The notes below the pieces were generated by a model. The model did not search any database, was not told where the DNA came from, and saw nothing but the letters and a program-made list of their open reading frames with translations. A program made the position numbers and the translations under genes. This document shows, piece after piece, positions 9,725 to 17,208 of a DNA stretch of 37,001 bases. The stretch lies in NCBI GenBank assembly GCA_004321925.1, contig SCQH01000026.1:1-37001 (forward strand). Direction: 5' to 3'. This DNA comes from Nitrospirota bacterium. GTDB lineage: Bacteria > Nitrospirota > Thermodesulfovibrionia > Thermodesulfovibrionales > UBA6898. The stretch's first letter is position 1; each line of letters starts with the position of its first letter.

Positions 9725-10210
9725 ATGCAGAAATTTGCGGTTTTCAAGATATCGGACGAGGTCTTCGGCATAACGATCGAAAGGGTTGTGGAGATCATCA
9801 AGCCCCAGAAGGTCTTCACGATCCCCGGTCTTCCGGAGTTCCTTTCAGGGGTGATGAATGTCCGCGGGATCGTTATCCCGCTGATAGATCTCAGAAGGCG
9901 GTTCGGTATGGTACCCTCCGGCAAAAAAGAGCGGGTCATCATCGTGCGGTACGATAAGGAAAAGGTCGGGTTCCTGGTCGATGAGATACGGGAGATCCTG
10001 TCGCTGACCCCTGAAGAGATGACCAGGCCTCCATCGCTCTTCAAGGGCTTCAAGACCGAATATATAACCGGACTGGGCAGGAAAGAGAACAGCATCATCA
10101 TACTGCTGAACATAGACAACCTGCTCACCTCTGAAGAGAGGATCATACTGCAGGAATCCATCGGGATGTTAGGAGAAGACTTTGCAGGAACTGATAAACC
10201 AGCTAAGTGA
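9725..10210 (+). CDS. cheW: CheW coupling protein (second copy)
   Basis: A compact 161-residue CheW domain with no extension, normal length for the family. Characteristic segments are FAVFKISDEVFGITIERVVEI near the start, FLSGVMNVRGIVIPLIDLRRRFG, and VGFLVDEI. The start ATG directly follows the stop of the receptor gene. The stop falls 29 bases inside the next gene (HEAT-repeat protein). Having two different CheW proteins with one CheA suggests that each receptor could have its own coupler: the first CheW lies beside receptor one and this one beside receptor two. That pairing is inference from gene order. Confidence 0.95.
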   Translation: MQKFAVFKISDEVFGITIERVVEIIKPQKVFTIPGLPEFLSGVMNVRGIVIPLIDLRRRFGMVPSGKKERVIIVRYDKEKVGFLVDEIREILSLTPEEMTRPPSLFKGFKTEYITGLGRKENSIIILLNIDNLLTSEERIILQESIGMLGEDFAGTDKPAK

Positions 10211-12158
10211 CGGCAATGTAGAGATACGGAGAGAGGCGGTCGAGACCATGCGCGGGATGCGCACGGAGGCCTGCATCCCGGTCCTGCTGAAGGCGATGGA
10301 AGACGTCAGCTGGCGTGTCAGAAAGACTGCCGTTGATATCCTCTTTGACGAGTATGCTGTCGACGTCTATATCCAGGGGCTGATCCAGCTGCTGTATATC
10401 GAAGACAATGCCGGGGCAAGGAACTCGGCCATCGAGGCCCTTATCAAACTCGGCAGACGGGCTACGGAATTTCTGATCGAGGCCTTTAAGACGCCGAACC
10501 GCGATGTCAGAAAGTTCATCATCGACGTGCTCGGGGAGCAGCGCGACAGCAGGGCCCTTCCCCTGATGCTTGAGGCGATACGCGACGAGGACGAGAATGT
10601 CAGTGCGACGGCAGTGGAGCACCTGGGGAAGGTACGGGAGGTGTCCGTCGTGGATGCGCTGATAGACATCCTCAACAGCGGAGACCTCTGGACGGCCTAT
10701 CCGGCCGCTGACGCACTCGGCCGCATCGGGAACCTCAAGGCGGTCCCCCACCTGCTGGCAGCCCTGCAGAAAAAGCCCCTCAGGGAGCCGATACTGAAGG
10801 CCCTCGGCCGGCTGGCTGAACCCTCAACGCTCGGGCTCATCATCCCGATGCTGCAGGACCCTTCCCGGAATATCCAGGAGCAGGCCCTCAAGACGGTCGA
10901 GCGGTTCTACCATAATGGGGTCGATGCGGAATTCATCACCGCGGAAATGAAGCGTCTCCTTGGCAGTTCTGCCCTGGACCTCCTGATCGGCCATGCGTGG
11001 TCTGCCAAACGCGAGGTCCGGATATCGGCCATCCTGCTGCTGGGCCTGATGAAGGATGAGGCGGCCTACAGCCCCCTGCTGGACATCTCCCATGAGGAGG
11101 AGTTCGCAGAGGATGTCAAAAACGCCCTGGTGTTCATCGGCAGGCATAAGCCCGAGTCCCTGCTGAAGCTCTTTGATACCGGCAATCCGCATCAGCTGCG
11201 GTTCATCTGCGAGGTGACCGAAAAGATCGTCTCCCCTGTTTATTACGATATACTGCATGCGCTGCTTGATAACGAGGACGGTCATGTGCGTGCCACGGCA
11301 GCCCTGAGCATTTCGCGGCTGAAGGACATGCGCGTCACGCCCAAGCTCAGGTCCATGCTGGTCGACCCGTACGAGGATGTCCAGGAGGCGGCTGTCAGCG
11401 CCCTTGCGAACCTGGCCGGGGCCTTCCCGGACGAGGAGCTTGTCAGGATGCTGAAGGACAACAACCCTGTCCTCCGGAGAAACACGGCACGCCTGGTGGG
11501 GAGGCTGCGGCATGCGGCCCTGGTCGGCGACCTTGGGTTTGCCCTTAAGGACTCCGATAACAAGGTCAGGCAGTCCGTGGTCGAGACGCTCTCCCTGATC
11601 GGGACCGATGAGGCGGTGAGGTTCCTGACCTATGCCCTGACGGACGAGGAACCGGCGATCAGGATCTCGGCGGCGCTGAGCCTTGGCCAGATCGGCGGGG
11701 AAGGGGTGAGGGATTCCCTGACCATCCTTGCCGCCGACCCGGATAATTCCGTGCGGGTCGCTGCAGCAAAATCACTCGGCGCACTGAGAGAGACCGGGGC
11801 GGTCATGACCCTGGCAGGTCTGCTCCATGATCCCAGCGGATTTGTGGTGACCTCTGCCATAGAATCCCTGGGCTCTATCGGGGGCGGCGAGGCAAAACAG
11901 GGGATCATTTCCATGCTCTCCTCTCCCGATGATGAGGTGCGCAGGACGGCCATCATTGCGCTGGGGGCCTTTGAGGATGTTGAGGACCAGCTTCTCCCGT
12001 TCCTGACAGACAGCGACTGGGCCACCCGGATAGCTGCGGTGAGGTCCCTCGGGAAGACCCCCGGGGAGCGTGTGCGCAGAGAGCTCGAAAAGCTCCTTGA
12101 CACGGAAGAGGACCAGACGGTCATCAAAACGATCGAGGAGATGCTGCGTGTTCGATAA
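10182..12158 (+). CDS. HEAT-repeat protein within the che operon
   Basis: A 658-residue protein made almost entirely of HEAT/PBS-lyase-type alpha-helical repeats of roughly 31 residues, recognisable by recurring patterns such as VRKTAVDIL, VSATAVEHLGKV, VRATAALSISRL, VRQSVVETLSLIGT and IRISAALSLGQIGG. Such superhelices usually serve as protein-binding scaffolds. There is no signal peptide or membrane segment, so it should be cytoplasmic. The start is TTG, supported by AGGAG 6 bases upstream, inside the end of cheW; the overlap is 29 bases. It overlaps cheR by 11 bases. HEAT proteins do occur in some chemosensory clusters, but I know of no set function; scaffolding of the array or of an output partner is a guess. 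Confidence 0.9.
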   Translation: MQELINQLSDGNVEIRREAVETMRGMRTEACIPVLLKAMEDVSWRVRKTAVDILFDEYAVDVYIQGLIQLLYIEDNAGARNSAIEALIKLGRRATEFLIEAFKTPNRDVRKFIIDVLGEQRDSRALPLMLEAIRDEDENVSATAVEHLGKVREVSVVDALIDILNSGDLWTAYPAADALGRIGNLKAVPHLLAALQKKPLREPILKALGRLAEPSTLGLIIPMLQDPSRNIQEQALKTVERFYHNGVDAEFITAEMKRLLGSSALDLLIGHAWSAKREVRISAILLLGLMKDEAAYSPLLDISHEEEFAEDVKNALVFIGRHKPESLLKLFDTGNPHQLRFICEVTEKIVSPVYYDILHALLDNEDGHVRATAALSISRLKDMRVTPKLRSMLVDPYEDVQEAAVSALANLAGAFPDEELVRMLKDNNPVLRRNTARLVGRLRHAALVGDLGFALKDSDNKVRQSVVETLSLIGTDEAVRFLTYALTDEEPAIRISAALSLGQIGGEGVRDSLTILAADPDNSVRVAAAKSLGALRETGAVMTLAGLLHDPSGFVVTSAIESLGSIGGGEAKQGIISMLSSPDDEVRRTAIIALGAFEDVEDQLLPFLTDSDWATRIAAVRSLGKTPGERVRRELEKLLDTEEDQTVIKTIEEMLRVR

Positions 12159-13017
12159 GGAAGACATTATCCCTCTTTCTGAGGATGTCTTCAGGCTGAT
12201 ACGGGACATCATACGGGACTACTGCGGCCTGTATTTCGATGACTCGTCAAAATACCTCATAGAAAAGCGGCTCTCGAGGCGTGTCAGGGGCCACCACCTG
12301 GACGATTTCAGGGACTACTACCGTTTCATCCGTTACGACAAGAACTCCGCCAATGAGCTTTCAGAGATCATGGACATCCTGACCGTCAACGAGACCTATT
12401 TTTTCAGGGAGCAGAACCAGCTGAAGGCCTTCAGTGATGAGATACTCGAAGAGCTCAGGGAGACGAACCATGGGACCGGGACCCTGAGGATCTGGTCCGC
12501 CGGCTGTTCGACCGGCGAGGAGCCCTATACCCTTGCCATGCTCATCAATGAAAAAGGGACCTTCAGGGGGTGGGACATCGAGATCTACGGGAGCGATATC
12601 AACCAGCGCGTGCTCCAGACCGCCCGGAGGGGGGTATACCGGAAGAACTCCTTCAGGACCACCGAACCCTATTATTTGAACAAGTACTTTGTTGAGGAGG
12701 ACGGGAACTTCCGGATCAACGATGCGGTCAAGAAGAACATCACCTTCAGTTACCTGAACCTGCTGGACCCGTTCAAGACGAAGTTCATGGGGAAGATGGA
12801 TGTAATATTCTGCCGAAATGTTTTAATATATTTCGACGCAGCATCCCGCAGGAAGGTCATTGAGAATTTCTATGACAGACTGACCGACGGCGGGTATCTC
12901 CTGCTTGGTCATGCCGAGTCGCTGATAAATATCTCGACCGCCTTTAACCTCAAGCATTTTAAGAATGACATGGTGTACCAGAAACCTCTGAAAAAGGAAA
13001 TGAACCTGAAGGTCTGA
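12148..13017 (+). CDS. cheR: CheR chemoreceptor glutamate methyltransferase
   Basis: A 289-residue SAM-dependent methyltransferase that methylates receptor glutamates for adaptation. The N-terminal helical domain (about 1-75) precedes the catalytic domain. Key segments are NETYFFRE, the SAM-binding WSAGCSTGEEPYTLA, YGSDIN and FCRNVLIYF. I chose GTG 12148 because GAGGAG lies 7 bases upstream and the protein then begins like other CheR proteins; the reading frame stays open further upstream, but that part only shadows the HEAT gene. It overlaps the HEAT gene by 11 bases. Its partner cheB follows after 32 bases, so the adaptation pair is complete. Confidence 0.96.
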   Translation: MFDKEDIIPLSEDVFRLIRDIIRDYCGLYFDDSSKYLIEKRLSRRVRGHHLDDFRDYYRFIRYDKNSANELSEIMDILTVNETYFFREQNQLKAFSDEILEELRETNHGTGTLRIWSAGCSTGEEPYTLAMLINEKGTFRGWDIEIYGSDINQRVLQTARRGVYRKNSFRTTEPYYLNKYFVEEDGNFRINDAVKKNITFSYLNLLDPFKTKFMGKMDVIFCRNVLIYFDAASRRKVIENFYDRLTDGGYLLLGHAESLINISTAFNLKHFKNDMVYQKPLKKEMNLKV

Positions 13018-13049
13018 CCCGCTGACCTGAAAGGATTGGAGAACCGCTT

Positions 13050-14114
13050 TTGAGCACCAAAATACTGATCGTTGATGACTCTGCCTATACGAGGCAGCTC
13101 CTCAGGAACATCATTGAGCAGGAGCCGCGCCTTGAAGTGGTCGGCGTCGCTGTCGACGGCGTCGATGCGATGGCCAAGACCCTGCGGCTCAAGCCCGATA
13201 TCATAACGCTTGATTTCGAGATGCCGGGAATGGACGGATTCAGCTTCCTGCGCTGGCTAATGCACGAGCGGCCCACCCCGGTGATCATGGTCAGTTCGTA
13301 CAACGATACGAAGACCGTGTTCAAGGCCCTCGAGCTGGGGGCCGTCGACTTTATCGCCAAGCCCACGAAACGGGCTTCCCTGGAACTCCGGGCCATAGAG
13401 AAGGACCTGATACAGAAGCTGAGCGGCATAAAACATATCCGGCTGGACAAGCTCAGCAGGAACCTGGAACTCCTCGACAAGGAGGAGTCCGTTGCCTCCC
13501 CCTCAAGCAGAGGGCAGAAAAAGATCGAACTGGTCGCGATAGGCTCGTCAACGGGCGGCCCCGCCGCACTCCAGATAATCCTGACCAGGCTTCCCGGGAA
13601 TTTCCCTGCAGCGGTCGTGATCAGCCAGCATATGCCCCGGGGCTTTACCGCTCCGCTCGCCGAGAGGCTGAACAAGCTCTCACCCCTTTCGATCAGAGAG
13701 GCGAAGGACATGGACACGATCGAACCCGGGACCGTTCTGATCTGCCCCGGCGGCAGTCATATGGGCATCGATAAAAAGGGGTCGCGCCACATTGTCTACC
13801 TGAAGGAGGGGACCCTTGAGGACAAATATACCCCTTCCGTGGACTACATGATGTCGTCGGCGTCCCGTGCTTTCGGGTCCCTGGCAATGGGGGTTATCCT
13901 GACCGGGATGGGGAACGACGGCAAGTCCGGCATGGTGGACATAAAAAATAAAGGCGGGTATACTATAGCTGAGGCTGAGGAGACCGCGGTGGTTTTCGGG
14001 ATGCCGGCAGAGGCCATAAAGACAGGCGCGGTGGAGTCTATTTTGCCGATCTCTGATATTCCGGCGGCCATTGCCAGGGTCGTCAATGTTCCGGTCACCA
14101 GGGAGAAAAAATAG
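13050..14114 (+). CDS. cheB: CheB protein-glutamate methylesterase
   Basis: A 354-residue two-domain enzyme that removes methyl groups from receptors (and deamidates glutamines) when phosphorylated by CheA. The receiver domain (about 1-120) has D9/D10, phospho-acceptor D55 and K104. After a linker, the esterase domain has its catalytic triad in place: S167 in GSSTGGP, H194 in SQHMP and D290 in GMGNDG. The start is TTG, supported by a GGAG site 8 bases upstream. The stop shares one base with the GTG start of the next gene. All catalytic residues are present, so it should be active. Confidence 0.96.
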   Translation: MSTKILIVDDSAYTRQLLRNIIEQEPRLEVVGVAVDGVDAMAKTLRLKPDIITLDFEMPGMDGFSFLRWLMHERPTPVIMVSSYNDTKTVFKALELGAVDFIAKPTKRASLELRAIEKDLIQKLSGIKHIRLDKLSRNLELLDKEESVASPSSRGQKKIELVAIGSSTGGPAALQIILTRLPGNFPAAVVISQHMPRGFTAPLAERLNKLSPLSIREAKDMDTIEPGTVLICPGGSHMGIDKKGSRHIVYLKEGTLEDKYTPSVDYMMSSASRAFGSLAMGVILTGMGNDGKSGMVDIKNKGGYTIAEAEETAVVFGMPAEAIKTGAVESILPISDIPAAIARVVNVPVTREKK

Positions 14115-14932
14115 TGGATAAAGATACGATAATAACCAGCAAGGCAGATGAATTTCTCCAGATGTTCAAGAAGGGGGAGGAATTCACCAAAGAACTCCTC
14201 AAAGAGAACGAGAAGCTCAGGTTCAAGATCGCCCAGTTGTCCGAGACGATGGCACGGACAGGGGACGAGGCGCGGATCAAGATCTATGAAGACCGGATAG
14301 CCCTGCTCGAGGAAGAGGTCAAATCCCTCCGGGAGAGGTTCATGCAGGTCGAGCAGGAGAACAAGGATTTCGCCTCGAAATACGTGGAGGTCGAGGAGGA
14401 GAACAACAACCTTGCAAACCTCTACGTGGCGAGCTATCAGCTCCATTCCACCCTTGATTTCTCCGAGGTGCTGAGGATCGTCCTGGAGATCGTCATCAAC
14501 CTCATCGGCGCTGAAAAATTTGCCGTGCTGCTGATCGATGATAAGACGAACGAAATGGTGCCGGTCTGCACCGAGGGCATGACCCTGTCAGACGCCCCCA
14601 AGGTCAGGATCGGGGACGGGACCATCGGGTCTGTTGCAAAAGAGGGAGAAAGTTATTTTGCCTATGACCTCAGCAGCGAGGTCTTCAACCCCCTGGAACC
14701 GATCGTCTGCATACCGCTCAAGATAAAGGAACATGTCATCGGGGTGATCACCATATATAAATTACTGGTGCAAAAGGCCGGCTTTTCCAATGTCGATTAT
14801 GAGCTCTTCAATCTTCTGGCCGGCCATGCCGCAACAGCGATCTTTTCCTCAAGGATGTATACGCAGTCCGAGCGGAAACTGACGACAATCCAGAGCTTCC
14901 TTGACCTGCTCAAGGAAAAGCCGAAGAAATAA
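14114..14932 (+). CDS. Coiled-coil and GAF-domain protein
   Basis: A 272-residue cytoplasmic protein. Residues 1 to about 112 form a charged, heptad-rich coiled coil (ELLKENEKLRFKIAQ, RIALLEEEVKSLRERF). A GAF domain follows at about 115-262, with segments such as FAVLLIDDKTNEMVPVC, GTIGSVAKEGES and PLKIKEHVIGVITIY. No catalytic output domain is attached. The start is GTG with GGGAG 8 bases upstream, overlapping the cheB stop by one base. GAF domains bind small ligands or act in protein contacts; this one may be an input or adaptor module for the pathway (inference). The paired coiled coil suggests a dimer that could dock on other helical parts. Confidence 0.87.
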   Translation: MDKDTIITSKADEFLQMFKKGEEFTKELLKENEKLRFKIAQLSETMARTGDEARIKIYEDRIALLEEEVKSLRERFMQVEQENKDFASKYVEVEEENNNLANLYVASYQLHSTLDFSEVLRIVLEIVINLIGAEKFAVLLIDDKTNEMVPVCTEGMTLSDAPKVRIGDGTIGSVAKEGESYFAYDLSSEVFNPLEPIVCIPLKIKEHVIGVITIYKLLVQKAGFSNVDYELFNLLAGHAATAIFSSRMYTQSERKLTTIQSFLDLLKEKPKK

Positions 14933-14944
14933 AGGGATCGAAAT

Positions 14945-15313
14945 ATGCCGAATATTCTTGTAGTGGAAGATTCACCGACAATGAGACAGCTGATAAGCTT
15001 CGCGATCAAGCGCGTCCCGAACTCACGCGTGATCGAGGCGACCGACGGCGTTGATGCCCTCAAAAAGCTGTCCTCCGAGAAGGTGGACCTCATCCTTGCC
15101 GATATCAATATGCCGGTCATGGACGGTCTGAAACTCGTCAGCCTGGTACGCAGCAACGCCTCCTATAAGGACATCCCTATCATTATCGTCACCACGGAAG
15201 GGGCTGAAGAGGACAAGAAGAGGGCGCTGGCGATCGGCGCCAATGCCTATCTTCCGAAGCCGATACAGACCCAGGAACTGATCAAGCTGGTCAATAGTTA
15301 CCTTCCCGCGTAG
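14945..15313 (+). CDS. CheY-like single-domain response regulator (second copy)
   Basis: A 122-residue receiver domain of the same length as, and clearly similar to, the first gene of the operon. E8/D9, phospho-acceptor D53 (ADINMPVMDG), T83/T84 and K105 (LPKP) are conserved, so phosphorylation by CheA is expected. The ATG is 12 bases after the preceding stop with a weak AGGGA site. This appears to be the last gene of the operon: a 231-base gap with a new promoter follows. With two similar CheY proteins, one may act as output and the other as phosphate sink, but nothing in the sequence tells which. Confidence 0.95.
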   Translation: MPNILVVEDSPTMRQLISFAIKRVPNSRVIEATDGVDALKKLSSEKVDLILADINMPVMDGLKLVSLVRSNASYKDIPIIIVTTEGAEEDKKRALAIGANAYLPKPIQTQELIKLVNSYLPA

Positions 15314-15440
15314 CCTTTCCGCCCCCTCGTAAAACAGTTCAGGTGATCATACGTCTGCTGTCTGCCGGTGTGAGCGGCGCCGTCCCCGCGTTTTGTCATG
15401 AAGTTACCGGATGAGGGTATCTCATAATTTAAACTTCACG

Positions 15441-15469
15441 TTGACAATATGCAGCAGTCTTTATAAAGT
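15441..15469 (+). promoter_or_regulatory. Sigma-70-type promoter
   Basis: TTGACA (15441-15446) and TAAAGT (15464-15469) are separated by 17 bases. The perfect -35 box lies in an AT-rich stretch in the gap after the che operon and about 75 bases before the membrane-protein start. TATAAA two bases upstream is an alternative -10 with shorter spacing. No other feature is seen in 15314-15440, apart from a loose inverted repeat (TGAAGTT/AACTTCA) upstream of the -35 box. Confidence 0.5.
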
Positions 15470-15503
15470 AAGGCTAAATACCTATGCCAGAGGGGGTGCT
15501 GAC

Positions 15504-15548
15504 ATGAATGCAGAATGCGCGATAGCAGACGGAGACAGGACCCTATGA
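15504..15548 (+). CDS. Possible 14-codon leader peptide coupled to the next gene
   Basis: ATG 15504 follows AGGGGG (15491-15496) at a spacing of 7. It opens a 14-codon frame whose TGA stop overlaps the ATG of the next gene as ATGA (15545-15548). The predicted peptide is acidic and has no recognisable motif. Good ribosome-site geometry and the exact stop-start overlap argue for real translation; its shortness argues against certainty. Confidence 0.3.
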   Translation: MNAECAIADGDRTL

Positions 15549-16006
15549 CCCAGTCCCGTTTTTTTCAGACATCTCTCTTGTTTCCCCTTTTCCTCTGGAT
15601 GGCCGGCCTGATCTTCTTCACCTTTATACAGAAACAGAGCAGCGAACTTATCACGGATAACCTATACAGCGCATACCGCATCTTTATCCCCTATGTTTTC
15701 TTTTCCGCACTGGTCTGGAAACTGGTCCATAACAAACCTTACAGGGCCCTGATCTTCTCGGCGTTCATCGTACCGATCACGTGGGGTGTCTTTTTTACCC
15801 TCTGTTATGTGCTGGCGTCACTTCTCAAGGGCAGCGGTCTGGATAAATGGTATGTCCTCTGTATCATGGCCTTCTGGGCGATGCTGGTCGCCTATCTTTT
15901 TGAGATCATCCCGCTCATTATTCTGGCTATGTTCAAAGACGATTTTAAACCTGCATCCCCTCAGAATGATCAGGTCCTTGGCTGCGAAAAGGACCTCGCC
16001 TGCTAA
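15545..16006 (+). CDS. Small integral membrane protein of unknown function
   Basis: I do not recognise a family. From ATG 15545 the protein has 153 residues with about four hydrophobic segments: near LLFPLFLWMAGLIFFTF, around YVFFSALVW, ALIFSAFIVPITWGVFFTL and a C-terminal stretch ending PLIILAMF. A short hydrophilic tail contains two cysteines. I chose 15545 over ATG 15515 because purine-rich GGAGA lies at a workable distance and because a short leader frame ends in overlap with this ATG; the longer form would add ten charged residues before the first helix. A bidirectional terminator follows directly. Its promoter is probably 15441-15469. Confidence 0.72.
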   Translation: MTQSRFFQTSLLFPLFLWMAGLIFFTFIQKQSSELITDNLYSAYRIFIPYVFFSALVWKLVHNKPYRALIFSAFIVPITWGVFFTLCYVLASLLKGSGLDKWYVLCIMAFWAMLVAYLFEIIPLIILAMFKDDFKPASPQNDQVLGCEKDLAC

Positions 16007-16021
16007 GGCAGTAACCGTACG

Positions 16022-16068
16022 AAAGGGGACAGGCTGCTTGTATAACAACAAAGCAGCCTGTCCCTTTT
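16022..16068. terminator. Bidirectional intrinsic terminator
   Basis: A perfect 14-bp stem (16026-16039 with 16051-16064) with an 11-base loop is followed by TTTT on the plus strand and preceded by an A-rich run that would give U residues on the minus strand. It lies between two convergent genes and can end both. Confidence 0.85.
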
Positions 16069-16094
16069 ATTGACTTAAGGCCCGTCCGGACCAG

Positions 16095-16952
16095 CTATTG
16101 GTTCTGCCCCTGCTTCTTATTCTTTTCGATGGCGTCACCCATTTTGAATCCCTGATAGATCTCCTGTTTGCCGCCGCGTTTATCACCCTGGCCGCCCTGC
16201 TTCACACCCTGCTGACCCTGGCCTTTGCTCCTATCACCCTGGCCGCCCTGCTTCACGTCCTGCTGACCCTGGCCCTTATTCTTTTTTTCGATGGCGTCAC
16301 CCATCTTGAATCCCTGATAGATCTCCTGTTTGCCGCCGCCTTTCGTCCCCCGGTCATCACGACGCCTGTCTGAACGGTCATCACGACGCCTGTCTGAACG
16401 GTCATCACGACGCCTGTCTGAGCGGTCATCACGCCACCTGTCTGAGCGGTCATCACGCCACCTGTCTGAGCGGTCATCACGCCGGTTATGATCTCTGTGG
16501 TCGCGAATCCGGTCACGCTGCCAGAAATCCTGTTTATTCCAGTGCTTGCGCCTTTCCCAATCTCTCCAGTTTCTGGAGAAGTGGTCATGGTGGATCCTTT
16601 CGTGGACCCCCCAGCTCCGGTAATCCCCGGGGAGATTCAGGATATAGGACGGCACCCCGCTGCGCCTGAGGTGGTGCCAGGGGCCGTTATAGGAACCTCC
16701 CCAATACCACCGGCCGCCGTAGGGACGATACCACCGGCCGTGATAAAAAAAGATATCTTCGAGCAGGTCCGGGACAAAATAGACGTAGGTGCCCGGGATG
16801 ACAGCAACTGAAGGGGCCTCCTCCATGAAGATCTCAGGTGGGCCATCGTCGATACCGGGGATAACTGATTGAGCCCCCGCCGCCACCGGCAGAAGCACTG
16901 CTGCCATGATAAGTAATCCTGCGATTCCTGAAAAAACAGTCCTCATTTTCAT
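16095..16952 (-). CDS. Secreted protein with tandem Asp/Arg-rich octapeptide repeats
   Basis: A 285-residue predicted periplasmic or extracellular protein. The signal peptide ends near PVAAGAQS. Residues about 50-95 are aromatic-rich (TYVYFVPDL, FFYHGRWYRPYGGRWYWGG), a pattern seen in small secreted proteins of delta- and Nitrospirota-type genomes. Then comes a strongly charged region with five tandem copies of an eight-residue unit (DDRSDRWR or DDRSDRRR), and a Gly/Gln/Lys-rich tail in which the motif QEIYQGFKMGDAIEK occurs twice. The start ATG 16952 has AAGGAG upstream. Function is unknown; such tails are likely disordered and could bind metal, polyphosphate or nucleic acid, but that is speculation. 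A promoter with an extended -10 box lies 40-50 bases upstream. Confidence 0.85.
   Translation of the reverse strand: MKMRTVFSGIAGLLIMAAVLLPVAAGAQSVIPGIDDGPPEIFMEEAPSVAVIPGTYVYFVPDLLEDIFFYHGRWYRPYGGRWYWGGSYNGPWHHLRRSGVPSYILNLPGDYRSWGVHERIHHDHFSRNWRDWERRKHWNKQDFWQRDRIRDHRDHNRRDDRSDRWRDDRSDRWRDDRSDRRRDDRSDRRRDDRSDRRRDDRGTKGGGKQEIYQGFKMGDAIEKKNKGQGQQDVKQGGQGDRSKGQGQQGVKQGGQGDKRGGKQEIYQGFKMGDAIEKNKKQGQNQ
16116..16339. repeat. Long direct repeat within the secreted-protein gene
   Basis: A stretch of about 62-65 bases occurs at 16116-16177 and again at 16275-16339, nearly identical, and encodes the repeated QEIYQGFKMGDAIEK motif. Between them a shorter Gly/Gln-coding unit is also duplicated (about 16187-16222 and 16237-16272). 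This looks like recent internal duplication. Confidence 0.85.
16351..16481. repeat. 24-base tandem repeat, five full copies
   Basis: Units start at 16351, 16375, 16399, 16423 and 16447, with an 11-base partial copy at 16471. Units differ by only a few bases. They keep frame and encode the Asp/Arg-rich octapeptides, so copy number could vary between strains without breaking the gene. Confidence 0.93.
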
Positions 16953-16992
16953 GCGTGTCTCCTTGGGTGAAAACGATCGGTTCTTATTTGAA

Positions 16993-17001
16993 ATTATATC
17001 A
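16993..17001 (-). promoter_or_regulatory. Extended -10 promoter for the secreted protein gene
   Basis: Read on the minus strand, TGATATAAT gives a perfect TATAAT -10 box with an upstream TG element. No good -35 is seen, which is usual for extended -10 promoters. It lies about 45 bases upstream of the start codon at 16952. Confidence 0.5.
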
Positions 17002-17056
17002 TACCCATACTCTAAATTCTGGACCGTTCAACCTGCAGGGGTTTGAGGACTCAGGC

Positions 17057-17085
17057 TGTGCCCGGCCGCGTCAGGCCGGGCCACA
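17057..17085. other. GC-rich stem-loop in the gap before fumC
   Basis: TGTG plus CCCGGCC (17057-17067) pairs with GGCCGGG and CACA (17074-17085) across a 6-base loop with one bulged C. No T run follows, so it is not an ordinary terminator. About 20 bases downstream is a strong AAGGAGGAGG ribosome site that leads only to a very short frame (17109 or 17127 to 17180), which may be the remnant of a lost gene. Confidence 0.4.
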
Positions 17086-17194
17086 GGCCGGATTGAGCAA
17101 AGGAGGAGGTGTATCTCACGAAACAAATGAAAATACAAATGGTAATTGCTGCGCGGCTCATGCCCTTCCTCTTCGTTTGACCATGCAATGATGG

Positions 17195-17208
17195 TACAAT
17201 AGGACCAT
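17195..17208 (+). promoter_or_regulatory. Extended -10 box directly before fumC
   Basis: TGGTACAAT gives a TG element and TACAAT (17195-17200). Transcription would be expected to begin 6-8 bases later, that is at or next to the fumC ATG (17207), which would make a leaderless message. No ribosome site precedes the ATG. Confidence 0.4.

Noticed and set aside
16351-16481. Regular repeats considered as a CRISPR array
   Set aside because: Units are contiguous 24-base in-frame coding repeats without spacers.
17109-17180. Very short frame behind a strong AAGGAGGAGG site
   Set aside because: At most 23 codons, and start-codon spacing is poor (2 or 20 bases). More likely a gene remnant than a working gene.
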